64,000 nt of DNA from positions 1-64,000 of the forward strand of contig JAHBWI010000007.1 in the NCBI GenBank assembly GCA_019637075.1. Reading direction: 5' to 3'. Shown piece after piece: positions 35,875-43,918 of the stretch (the stretch's first letter is position 1; each line of letters starts with the position of its first letter). Source of the DNA: Nitrospiraceae bacterium (lineage in GTDB: Bacteria; Nitrospirota; Nitrospiria; Nitrospirales; Nitrospiraceae). The notes under the pieces were generated by a model. That model saw only the letters and a list, made by a program, of their open reading frames with translations, was not told the DNA's origin and did no database searches. The position numbers and the translations under genes are program-made.

Positions 35875-36306
35875 TCAATGGCGGCAGTGCACGCAGAGGC
35901 CGTAGAGCTCAAGCCGGTGCGTTTGGATGACGAACCCATTCTTGGTCGCCACTTCCTCCTGGAGCCGCTCGATTTCGCAATTTTCGAACTCCACAATCTT
36001 TCCGCAGCCCGTACAGATCAGGTGATCATGGTGTCCCTTATGGGAGACGTTGTCGTACTGGGTTTGCGAACCGAAATGTCGTGCCTGCGCGATGCCTGCC
36101 TCGCAAAAGAGATTCAGTGTGCGATAGATGGTCGCCAGGCCGAGATGCGGGTCCTTTTTCGCGAGCTGGTGGTACATCGTCTCGGCGGTGACGTGTTCCT
36201 GGCGAAGGAAAGCCGTCAGGATGAGTTCTCGTTGGCGGGTCAGCTTCAACTGATGCTTCGCCAGGTGCTGGCGGAGGGCATCCATTTCTTTGTCAGTTTT
36301 TCTCAT
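35875..36306 (-). CDS. fur: Fur-family metal-dependent repressor
   Basis: This 143-residue protein has an N-terminal winged helix (LTRQRELILTAFLRQEHVTAE, ATIYRTLNLFCEAGI). The C-terminal metal-binding and dimer domain carries HHDHLICTGCGK and CVHC, so both structural zinc CxxC pairs are present. Its position beside fbpABC and near Fur-like sites makes iron regulation the best reading, though Zur and PerR are related. The ATG has no strong ribosome site visible. Confidence 0.92.
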   Translation of the reverse strand: MRKTDKEMDALRQHLAKHQLKLTRQRELILTAFLRQEHVTAETMYHQLAKKDPHLGLATIYRTLNLFCEAGIAQARHFGSQTQYDNVSHKGHHDHLICTGCGKIVEFENCEIERLQEEVATKNGFVIQTHRLELYGLCVHCRH

Positions 36307-36525
36307 GACAGAACCGGCTGTGTAAGCGCCCCATTAAAAACGAAAGAGCCTCAGCTGGTCAAGGGGCGGTGTTTCAGTGGAGGCCATGAGCGAGTGGCTG
36401 AATTGAACTGTGTCGAACGAGTTCGGCTTGCGTGATGTGACGGGACACGCGCGACAGCGGTGCTGGCCAACGTTTTTGCGATCCTGCTATATTCGGACGA
36501 TGTTTCGTATGGGAGGAACTTGGTA

Positions 36526-37089
36526 ATGCGGAAACCGCAGGAAATGACGGTCGATCGGGTGCTGCTGTTATCGGTCCTGGCGCAGGTCGAACCCTACGGG
36601 TTGATGAGCGACGTGAAGCTGCAGCAACTGTGCTTTCTTGCTGAACTGCAGATGTTCGGAAAGGGATTCAAGGGGTTCCATTTCGAATTTTTCCGCTTCG
36701 CTTATGGCGCCTTCAGCAAAGATCTGGACAACGATCTGACCTCGCTCCGGCGGAAGGAGCGAATCGAAAATTTCAGCATTTCCGACCAGGCGAGGGAAGA
36801 GGTGTTGCCGCTGTTGCAGAAAGGGATTGAGGCCAGCGAAACGAACCAGAAGATCTATGAAATCTTGCAGGCGGTCCTCACAACCTATGGACCGCAGGAC
36901 GTGACTGCCATCACCCAATCGGTCGAGTCCGTCGAATTGAGTACGCCGCAGCAGCCCGAATTCAAAATCCCGATCCGGGACATCGTCTTCCACACCACAC
37001 TGCTCGTGCCGGCGCGGATTGAGGTGCAGGCTCAATTCGGTCTGCCTGGCGGCCTCACCGCCAAACTCAATGCTGCAATGGGCTATTGA
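36526..37089 (+). CDS. Panacea/SocA-like (DUF4065-type) protein without a visible toxin
   Basis: This 187-residue protein has an N-terminal region (LLLSVLAQVEPYGLMSDVKLQQLCFLAELQMFG, FRFAYGAFSKDLDNDLTSL) that resembles the DUF4065/Panacea fold of antitoxins such as SocA. GGGAGGA lies just before ATG 36526. Panacea antitoxins normally sit beside a toxin gene, but here the neighbours are fur and an HTH gene, so either it acts alone or the family assignment is loose. The stretch back to fur holds only a possible TATATT -10 box near 36488. Confidence 0.6.
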   Translation: MRKPQEMTVDRVLLLSVLAQVEPYGLMSDVKLQQLCFLAELQMFGKGFKGFHFEFFRFAYGAFSKDLDNDLTSLRRKERIENFSISDQAREEVLPLLQKGIEASETNQKIYEILQAVLTTYGPQDVTAITQSVESVELSTPQQPEFKIPIRDIVFHTTLLVPARIEVQAQFGLPGGLTAKLNAAMGY

Positions 37090-37111
37090 TTCCGTCGTGA
37101 GAGGGCGCGGC

Positions 37112-37390
37112 TCAACGAAGCTCGAGAAATCCACCCAGAAGCGCTGTTCTCAGTAACTGAGCCACGTTTGTCACGCCGAACTTCCTCATGATCATGGCGC
37201 GGTGCGCCTCCACGGTGCGCATGCTGATGCCCAGTTCTCGCGCGATATCCTGATTTTGGGCGCCAAGCCATACCCGCTCCAAAATCATCTGCTCGCGTTT
37301 GGTCAGCTCGATGGGACGCTGATAGGGTGAGAGCGGCGCGCTAATCAATGTGACTTTGGGCTTCTTGAATACACGCGTTTTTTTCGTCAT
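37112..37390 (-). CDS. Single-domain LuxR-type HTH protein
   Basis: This 92-residue protein is little more than a GerE/LuxR DNA-binding domain: LTKREQMILERVWLGAQNQDIARELGISMRTVEAHRAMIM. It has a basic N-terminal tail and no receiver domain. It is clearly related to the protein encoded at 60288-60608 (both share the W.G..N..IA..L.IS..T.EAHRA pattern and a QLL.TAL.GG end). Two near-repeats lie in its upstream region, so it may be autoregulated or bound by a neighbouring response regulator. Confidence 0.88.
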   Translation of the reverse strand: MTKKTRVFKKPKVTLISAPLSPYQRPIELTKREQMILERVWLGAQNQDIARELGISMRTVEAHRAMIMRKFGVTNVAQLLRTALLGGFLELR

Positions 37391-37474
37391 TAGGAAGTCG
37401 CAACCTCCCAGGCTTAACTAGGGTGTCGTTGTCATCATCCTGCCTCGGCGGCCGGCCAGACAGGGAGTTTAAGT

Positions 37475-37572
37475 CCTACATGTAATAGTATGGCACGAGC
37501 GGTCATGGGCACAAATCAGGAGTTAGCTCGTTGTTGCGTCAGGCGGAATCCTACGATGTAATTCGTAGTATG
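37475..37572. repeat. Pair of related operator-like repeats upstream of the HTH gene
   Basis: CCTACATGTAATAGTATG at 37475-37492 recurs at 37550-37572 with two insertions (CCTACG, ATGTAAT, TCGTAG, TATG in order). The second copy is a perfect inverted repeat, CTACGA-N6-TCGTAG. The two copies are 75 bases apart in the gap between the HTH gene and the NarL-type regulator gene. Confidence 0.55.
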
Positions 37573-37604
37573 ATTGCAGGGGGTAGAACATGAGACGGAG
37601 GATG

Positions 37605-38231
37605 TCAGTCGACGAGTCGGGCGTCTACGGCATAGCGGATCAGGTCGGCGGTCGTGCGCAGCCGCAGCTTGTCCAGCAGCCGGCCGCGATATGTACTGAC
37701 GGTCTTAGCACTGAGGGCTAGGCGATCACCGATCTCCGTCAAGGTGAGTCCTGCCGCCATCAACCGAAGGATCTGCAATTCTCTGTCCGACAGTGCACGC
37801 GGCCTGGTCGTGGGGCGATCCGACAGTTCATGGGCAAGCTGCTCTCCCAGCGAGAGACTGACGTACCGTCCTCCCGATAGCACTTTTTCCACTGCCGTGG
37901 TCAACTCCTCCGGTGCGCTGTCCTTGGTGACGTAGCCTGAAGCGCCGGCCCGAATGGCGCGTGTGGCATACTGCTCTTCTGGATAGAGGCTGAGGACAAG
38001 GACGGGGAGTTGCGGACGTGTTTGCTTTAGGTCTCTGAGCACATCGAGGCCGTGCCGATCAGGAAGGTTCAAATCGAGGATCACAAGGTCCCATTTGTGT
38101 TTGGTGAGGGCCTGTTGCATGCCGGCGGCAGATCCGGCCTCGCCGAAAGTTGGTGACGGCAGTTCTTCTGCCAAGACTTGCCGGAGTCCTTTTCGTACGA
38201 TGGCGTGATCGTCGACCAGGAGGATATTCAC
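37605..38231 (-). CDS. NarL/FixJ-family response regulator
   Basis: This 208-residue protein has a receiver domain (MNILLVDDHAIVRKGL, phospho-Asp in DLVILDLNLPDRHGLDVL, Lys in YVTKDSAPEE) and a C-terminal LuxR-type HTH (LSDRELQILRLMAAGLTLTEIGDRLALSAKTVSTYRGRL). Its ATG overlaps the stop of the PAS kinase upstream as ATGA, so they are a coupled pair. It is closely similar to the regulators at 41991 and 43247, which indicates local duplication. Confidence 0.94.
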   Translation of the reverse strand: MNILLVDDHAIVRKGLRQVLAEELPSPTFGEAGSAAGMQQALTKHKWDLVILDLNLPDRHGLDVLRDLKQTRPQLPVLVLSLYPEEQYATRAIRAGASGYVTKDSAPEELTTAVEKVLSGGRYVSLSLGEQLAHELSDRPTTRPRALSDRELQILRLMAAGLTLTEIGDRLALSAKTVSTYRGRLLDKLRLRTTADLIRYAVDARLVD

Positions 38232-41200
38232 GGCCGCACCTCCGAAGCTTGCGAGTCCACGGTCGCATTCGCTCCGCGTTCCTGGTGAAGTGGGATCCGC
38301 ACAACGGCCGTCGTACCTTTACCCGGAGCGCCGTCTATGGAGAATTCTCCGTTCAAGAGTGAGGAACGTTCCCGTACCCCGCGCAGCCCAAGCCCGGTGG
38401 GCTTGGCGGCGACTTCCGTCGCGATACCTGCCCCATTGTCCTCGATCTGCAGCACGAGCGATTCTGCTGTCTGGGTCAATGAGATATGGACTTCTGACGC
38501 CTCCGCATGGCGGGCGATGTTGGTTAAAAGTTCCTGGGTGATGCGAAATAAGCCGGTTGAGATGGCTTCACCAAGTTGAAACGTGGAATGATCAGGCGAC
38601 GTCGTCAATTCGCATAGAATGCCTGAGCGGGTCTCTAGGTCCTTGGCCAGCCATTGAATGGCCGCGACGAGGCCGAGGTCGTCCAGGTGAGTCGGACGAA
38701 GCCCCATGGCCGCATGGCGAGAGGCATCAATGGCCTGGTCTACCAACTGAAGGGATGAGCCGACTTGCGCCAGAAGCGATTCGAGGCCGGGTGCGGGTTG
38801 CTGGCTGCGTAGCTTCTTCTTGAGACTGCTGAGTTCCAACTTGATCGCTGTCAGCAGTTGCCCCAGTTGGTCGTGCAGATCATGAGCGATAGCCCGCCGC
38901 TCCTCCTCCTGAATCTCGATGAGTCGCCGTGAGAGGTCGCGATAGCGTTCGTTTGCTGTTTGTAGCTCCCGTTCGACGTGTTTCCGTTCGGTGATATCCC
39001 GGCTCACGCCGATCACGCCGATTACCGTGCCGCTTTCATCCCGATAGACATCCTTGGTGGAGAGATAGGTTCGAGCAAAGTCTGCCGTAGTGACTTCTTC
39101 TTCGAACGTTTGGGTGCTGTCCAAGGCGATCACACGATGGTCATCATCAGTCAACTGACGGGCTGTCTCCGGAGAGAACAATTCCCAGTCGGTGTGTCCC
39201 ACGATTTCGTCGATCGGTCTGCCCGCTGCCGCCGCCACAGCCGGGTTGGCCAGGAGATACCGACCCTCCATGTCCTTTAGGTACACTGCGTCGGTCGTTC
39301 CGTTCGTGATCGCTGAGAGCAGAGTGAGGTTGCGGTGCAGCCGTTCGGCGGCTATGCGCTGCTCGGTGACGTCGGCGACCACGTAGGAAAAGCGGGGATA
39401 CCCGCTGGGCCCTCGTCCAATGGAGCAGACGGTTGCATTGAGGTGCTGGGTTTTGCCTTCCTTGACATGCTCGTAGTCGAACTTGACCGGCGCTCCGGTT
39501 CGAGCCGCGGCCCGATAGTGTCGAATCCATTCGTCTACGATGTGACGGGGAACTCCGAGTGCGGTGGCGGTTCGGTTGTGCATCTCTTCGGGGGTGGTGC
39601 CGAAGAACGCCGCGGTGGTGGCATTGTCCGTGATGTGCAGGATGTCGTCATCGCAGAGTTCCACGACACCCATGAGAAGGACGCCGCTTTCAAAAAAGCT
39701 GCGGAGGATCGATTCGCTCTGTCGAAGCGCCGACTCGGCTTGTTTGGATGCGGTGACATCCGTGATCAGCGCATACACCCCCTGGGCGCTCCCCTGGGAT
39801 CTGGTATCCGGCACGTAGTTGACTTTCATCCAACGACTCGGCTTGTCGGAGCGGGACATATGGTACTCGAACGAAATCGTTTGCCCTGACAGTGCCGCAT
39901 CCACATAAGGTTTGGCGTACTCAAAATTTTTACGCCCCATCAATTGCATCATCGTCTGCCCGAGGATGCGATCCGCTGCCAGTCCAAAAAACGTTTCATA
40001 CGCCTTGTTGACGAACTGGTATCGGTATTGCCGATCAACGTAGGAAAAGAACCCGGGAACATTGTCGGCGAGGACACGGAATTCCTGCTCTTGTCTGCGG
40101 AGACGATGTTCCGTTTCTTTCCAGGCGGTAATGTCGCGGAATGAGGCGACAATGCCGTAGGGCTCCGTCGCGTCTCTACGAGCCAAGGCTTCGGTATTGA
40201 TGGAAATCCACACAAGCCGGTTATCCTCCCGGCGGACCCCCATGATCACATTGGCTTGCGGTTTTCCGGTACGCAAGCTCACCATGACCGGATGGGATTC
40301 AGCAGGGAATGGCCGGCCGTCTTCGTGCACGGTCCGCCAGGACGGATCCGAGGCGTTTCGGCCTACGAGCACGTCTGCCGGGACGCCTAAGATGAGGCTG
40401 GCGCTTGGGTTACAGGAGACGATGGTCCCGGTGTGATCCAATACGACGACGCCCTCGGCCAGCGCCGTGATCACACCGCGATAGCGCTCCTCGCTTTCGC
40501 GCAAGGCCTGCTCCGCCTGCTTTTGTTCGGTGATGTCTAGGTGCGATCCGGTCATGCGGACAGGAACGCCCTGGTCGTCCCGGAGGAGCGTGGCATGGGT
40601 CAGTATCCAACGATATCGACCGTCTTTGTGTCGGAGTCGATGTTCCAGGCGATAGGTAGGGATCTGGCCGGAGAGGAACTGATTGACGAGTCCGAAGGCC
40701 CGTTCCCGGTCTTCCGGATGCAACCGCGTTTCCCATTCGGAAGGAGAATCGGATATCTCCTGGTCGGCATACCCCAAGCTCTGTTTCCACAGGGGGGAGT
40801 AGTATGTTCGGTTCGTTCGAAGGTTCCAGTCCCAAATGCCGATTTGCGTGGCCGACACGACAAGGCTGAACCGATCCTCCGTTTCGCGGAGCACTTTCTC
40901 TGTCTCGGCGAGGGTCGTGATCTGCAGCTCGAGTGCCGCGTTCGTTTGCTGCAGGGCCTCCGTCCGTTGGGCGATGAGGTTTTCGAACTCCGATCGTTCT
41001 TGCCGCTGACGCACGTGGACCAACAACAGCGCCAAGACCCAGCCTGCGACGATGGCCAAGGTGCGGTTGAAGTAGGCGGCAGAGAGATTGCCGACCGGCG
41101 AGACGGTCAAGCCGGCCAGCGTCAGCAGGGTCATCGCGGCGGCGCCGAGGGCGGGGGCGTAACGGCTCGTGAGCCAATGTGTGAGGATCACCGGCAGCAG

Positions 41201-41377
41201 GTAGAGGGTGGGAACGGAGTAACCTTGCGGGATATAGCAATCGAGGACGAAGATGGCGATGAACAGGCCGGCGGTGAGAGGGCGGCACCAGCGGGCGCCT
41301 CTCATGAGTAGGCTGAGAGATTCCAGTGCAGTCATAGCAATGCCGACGAACAGGGCAGAATCGCCCCTGCGCGGCAT
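38228..41377 (-). CDS. Multi-PAS membrane histidine kinase (HisKA_3)
   Basis: This protein of about 1049 residues has an N-terminal set of membrane helices (about residues 20-135) and a short coiled coil. Five PAS/PAC units follow, starting near DRFSLVVSATQIGIWDW, RYRGVITALAEGVVVLD, EFRVLADNVPGFFSYVD, ILRSFFESGVLLMGVVE and LLSAITNGTTDAVYLKD. The dimerisation/phosphoacceptor helix is RRAIAHDLHDQLGQLL, and the ATPase domain ends with LGLRGVRERSSLL. This is the NarX/DesK type, matched to the NarL regulator with which it overlaps. AGAGAGG four bases before ATG 41377 decides the start. Confidence 0.92.
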   Translation of the reverse strand: MPRRGDSALFVGIAMTALESLSLLMRGARWCRPLTAGLFIAIFVLDCYIPQGYSVPTLYLLPVILTHWLTSRYAPALGAAAMTLLTLAGLTVSPVGNLSAAYFNRTLAIVAGWVLALLLVHVRQRQERSEFENLIAQRTEALQQTNAALELQITTLAETEKVLRETEDRFSLVVSATQIGIWDWNLRTNRTYYSPLWKQSLGYADQEISDSPSEWETRLHPEDRERAFGLVNQFLSGQIPTYRLEHRLRHKDGRYRWILTHATLLRDDQGVPVRMTGSHLDITEQKQAEQALRESEERYRGVITALAEGVVVLDHTGTIVSCNPSASLILGVPADVLVGRNASDPSWRTVHEDGRPFPAESHPVMVSLRTGKPQANVIMGVRREDNRLVWISINTEALARRDATEPYGIVASFRDITAWKETEHRLRRQEQEFRVLADNVPGFFSYVDRQYRYQFVNKAYETFFGLAADRILGQTMMQLMGRKNFEYAKPYVDAALSGQTISFEYHMSRSDKPSRWMKVNYVPDTRSQGSAQGVYALITDVTASKQAESALRQSESILRSFFESGVLLMGVVELCDDDILHITDNATTAAFFGTTPEEMHNRTATALGVPRHIVDEWIRHYRAAARTGAPVKFDYEHVKEGKTQHLNATVCSIGRGPSGYPRFSYVVADVTEQRIAAERLHRNLTLLSAITNGTTDAVYLKDMEGRYLLANPAVAAAAGRPIDEIVGHTDWELFSPETARQLTDDDHRVIALDSTQTFEEEVTTADFARTYLSTKDVYRDESGTVIGVIGVSRDITERKHVERELQTANERYRDLSRRLIEIQEEERRAIAHDLHDQLGQLLTAIKLELSSLKKKLRSQQPAPGLESLLAQVGSSLQLVDQAIDASRHAAMGLRPTHLDDLGLVAAIQWLAKDLETRSGILCELTTSPDHSTFQLGEAISTGLFRITQELLTNIARHAEASEVHISLTQTAESLVLQIEDNGAGIATEVAAKPTGLGLRGVRERSSLLNGEFSIDGAPGKGTTAVVRIPLHQERGANATVDSQASEVRP

Positions 41378-41408
41378 TATACCTCTCTTGGATCGATCGG
41401 GGTATGGG

Positions 41409-41825
41409 TTAGGCGTTGCTGCGGTGTCCGGTTGCCACGGATTGTGGATGCCTCGAGGCAAGTGCCGACTGCAGGGTGAGTTGAAGGCTTGCGGGGGCTA
41501 CAGGCTCGATCAGGCAGTAATCGAGGCGGAGCGCTTGAGCGACCGTCTTGAATTTTTCGCTCTCAAGGGCCGGCTCGTGTAGCACCGCGACTATCGCAAT
41601 TTTGACGTCGGGAAACGTTCGTCGCAATTCGGCCAGTTCCTCAGGGCCTTGGTCGTCCCTAATGACGGAGCGTGCAATCACCAAGTCGGGAGGCTGGGAT
41701 GCCGCCTGGATTTGCGCGACCGCCAGACTGCCGGCGTGGCGGATCGCCAGGTCTTTGGCCGGCGCAGCCAGTCCGACCATTCGACGCAAGGTCTCATCGG
41801 CATTGATCAGCAGGATGGTAGTCAT
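41409..41825 (-). CDS. Degenerate receiver-like protein
   Basis: This 138-residue protein has the length and beta/alpha pattern of a receiver domain (MTTILLINADETLRRMVGLA with an acidic pair at 10-11, PPDLVIARSVI, VKIAIVAVLHEPAL, YCLIEPVAPASL). The phospho-acceptor position in DLVIARS is Ala/Arg rather than Asp, and the Lys near the end is Glu. It should therefore not be phosphorylated normally. It lies directly upstream of the PAS kinase gene on the same strand and may be its first operon partner. A pseudo-receiver role is inferred. Confidence 0.65.
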   Translation of the reverse strand: MTTILLINADETLRRMVGLAAPAKDLAIRHAGSLAVAQIQAASQPPDLVIARSVIRDDQGPEELAELRRTFPDVKIAIVAVLHEPALESEKFKTVAQALRLDYCLIEPVAPASLQLTLQSALASRHPQSVATGHRSNA

Positions 41826-41990
41826 AGCCCTCGGTTTTGAAAGTGGTGGTCGGCTGATGCCGCGACCGATTCTATAATCAATTACACATGATAGACGGGA
41901 TTCTTGAAATCGGATGAATGCGGAAAGTAGTGCAGGATTACAGCTGGCCGTGCTGTCAGAAAAATCCTCGTTCGGCGCGGGCCGTGACGC

Positions 41991-42647
41991 TCAGGTCAAT
42001 TGCTGATCAACGGCGTAGCGGATCAGCTCGGCGGTCGTCTGCATGCCGAGTTTGGTAAGGATCCGGGAGCGATAGGTACTGACGGTCTTGACGCTCAGGT
42101 TCAGGTGGCCCGCGATCTGTGTCAGGCGGCGGCCTCTGGCGATCCATTGGAGGATTTCCAACTCCCGGTCCGATAGTGAGCGGTGGATCTGTGATGTCTG
42201 GCCCTTCGCAGCAGTATGTCGGTGGGAAACTTCGAGGGCCAAGTGCTCGGCGAGTTCGGGGCTGATGTAGTGCCCTCCTGCCAGGAGCTTTTGTACGGCT
42301 GCGGATACCTCTTTGATCCCCTTGTCTTTGCTCAGAAAACCAGAGGCGCCTGCCTTCAACGCACGCAGGGCAAAATGGTCCTCCGCCTGCAGGCTAAGGG
42401 CCAAAACCGGCATGTTGTGATGCGTCGCTTTGATCTCGCGCAGCACTTCCAATCCGCTTCGGTCCGGAAGGCTCAAATCGAGGAGCACCAGGTCCCAACG
42501 CTGTTTCTGAACGAGGTCGATGGCTTCCTGCGCATGTTCTGCTTCCTGAAGCAGGAGTGCCGGGTGGTCGGAAGACAGGATATCGGCGAGTGTTTCCTTC
42601 AGGCCGCGGCGGACGATGGCATGGTCGTCCACGATCAAAATATTCAT
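41991..42647 (-). CDS. NarL/FixJ-family response regulator, no adjacent kinase partner
   Basis: This 218-residue protein starts MNILIVDDHAIVRRGLKETL. It has the phospho-Asp in DLVLLDLSLPDRSGLEVL and the LuxR-type HTH LSDRELEILQWIARGRRLTQIAGHLNLSVKTVSTYRSRI. An ATG seven codons upstream is possible, but MNILIVDD aligns with its paralogues. Unlike the regulators at 37605 and 43247 it does not overlap a kinase gene, so it is an orphan within the three-regulator group. Confidence 0.92.
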   Translation of the reverse strand: MNILIVDDHAIVRRGLKETLADILSSDHPALLLQEAEHAQEAIDLVQKQRWDLVLLDLSLPDRSGLEVLREIKATHHNMPVLALSLQAEDHFALRALKAGASGFLSKDKGIKEVSAAVQKLLAGGHYISPELAEHLALEVSHRHTAAKGQTSQIHRSLSDRELEILQWIARGRRLTQIAGHLNLSVKTVSTYRSRILTKLGMQTTAELIRYAVDQQLT

Positions 42648-42867
42648 GGGCTGGGCTCCGTGGGCCAATGGGAGCCACGGTCGGCAGTACGGCGCAGGGA
42701 TGATCGGGATGTTGGGAGGATGTTTGTCTTTCTGATGCGCCGGGGGCGTTTCAGTAGGCCCTGTGTTCGGGATCGTGATCGGCCTCCAATCCCTTGACCA
42801 GTCTGCACTAGGAAATCACCTTAGCGTACATTCATGCGACTGTGTAGCAGACCACATAGCCGGTTTG

Positions 42868-42958
42868 GCAGGGCTAGACGGCCCTGCGTCTACTTGGGCA
42901 GTTGGTCCTGTAAGGACCGCGTAGGAAAACGGGAAGGCCGGGCCCGTGACCGGCTTCC
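42868..42958. repeat. Cluster of hairpins in a 600-base gap between two regulator genes
   Basis: The gene-free stretch 42648-43246 contains consecutive inverted repeats. GCAGGGC-N6-GCCCTGC (42868-42887) interleaves with TAGACG-N6-CGTCTA (42875-42892). GGTCC-N5-GGACC (42904-42918) follows, then GCCGG-N8-CCGGC with flanking GGAA/TTCC arms (42932-42958). The first two cannot form together. No reading frame here looks coding on either strand. It may be a small RNA or a REP-like element. Confidence 0.5.
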
Positions 42959-43246
42959 TACTGGTAACAACGGACTTGCAGCAGTCCATAGAAACTGCGG
43001 TCATTGGGGATTCCAATGCCTGGTTTACGTCGAGGCAGAGGGGGGGCAGATGCGGCACAGGATCGGGGGTTGGGGCCTTAGGCTGTCTCATTCAGATTCA
43101 ACAAACGATCTCCTGAAATACTCTGTATATTCAATCACAACAGTGGTTTTATCGAAATCAGAAGGACAGGGCATCTCTTGGCAGAAGATTGCGCTGGTCG
43201 CTGTAGGAGGAAAGCTGATATGTGCGCGGCCGGTTGGGGCTTCTGA

Positions 43247-43918
43247 TTACTCGACCAAGTGGTGGTCGAGCGCGTATCGGATCAGATCGGCAGTGGTATT
43301 CAAATGTAGTTTCTCCAAGAGCCGAGCACGGTAGGTGCTGACGGTCTTGAAGCTCAACGATAGTTGGTCGGCGATCTCCGTGACGGTCTTGCCTCGGGCG
43401 ATCCATCGCAGCACTTCAAGTTCGCGGTCCGACAACAACTCGTGCAGTGCTGTTGGTGCGGGTGTGGCGCGCCTGGTGAGTTCGTCGGCTAACCGCTCCG
43501 CTAAGGAAGCGCTGATATATCGGCCACCCGCCAGCACCTTGTCCACGGCGAGGGTGATTTCCGCCGGCGCCGTGCTCTTCGTCAGATACCCTGCCGCACC
43601 GGCCCGCAACGCGCGGGTGGCATATTGTGCCTCCGGGTAGAGGGTGAGGATCAGGACGGGGAGCTCCGGCCGGAGAATCTTGATTTCCTTCAAGGCATCC
43701 AAGCCGTTCTTGTCCGGCAGATTGATATCGATGATGGCCAGATCCCACGGATGGTTCTGTCCGGCTTGCATCAGCCCCTGGCCGGTTTCCACCTCGCTGA
43801 ACTGCACCGAGACCAATTCCTGTTCCAGTAGCTGCTTCAACCCTTGTCGGACGATGGCATGATCGTCGGCCAGCAGGATTCGAAGGGGATGAGCGTGTTG
43901 GTGGTGAGTCCTAGTCAT
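43247..43918 (-). CDS. NarL/FixJ-family response regulator
   Basis: This 223-residue protein has the receiver motifs RILLADDHAIVRQGLKQLL, LAIIDINLPDKNGLDAL (phospho-Asp) and YLTKSTAPAEIT, and a LuxR-type HTH (LSDRELEVLRWIARGKTVTEIADQLSLSFKTVSTYRARL). Its start overlaps the end of the large PAS kinase gene by eight bases, so it is that kinase's coupled partner. It is a paralogue of the regulators at 37605 and 41991. Confidence 0.94.
   Translation of the reverse strand: MTRTHHQHAHPLRILLADDHAIVRQGLKQLLEQELVSVQFSEVETGQGLMQAGQNHPWDLAIIDINLPDKNGLDALKEIKILRPELPVLILTLYPEAQYATRALRAGAAGYLTKSTAPAEITLAVDKVLAGGRYISASLAERLADELTRRATPAPTALHELLSDRELEVLRWIARGKTVTEIADQLSLSFKTVSTYRARLLEKLHLNTTADLIRYALDHHLVE

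Noticed and set aside
42834-43334. Plus-strand frame of about 166 codons in the gap between two regulator genes
   Set aside because: It runs through the hairpin cluster and into the end of the regulator gene at 43247, and its product looks like random Arg-rich sequence.
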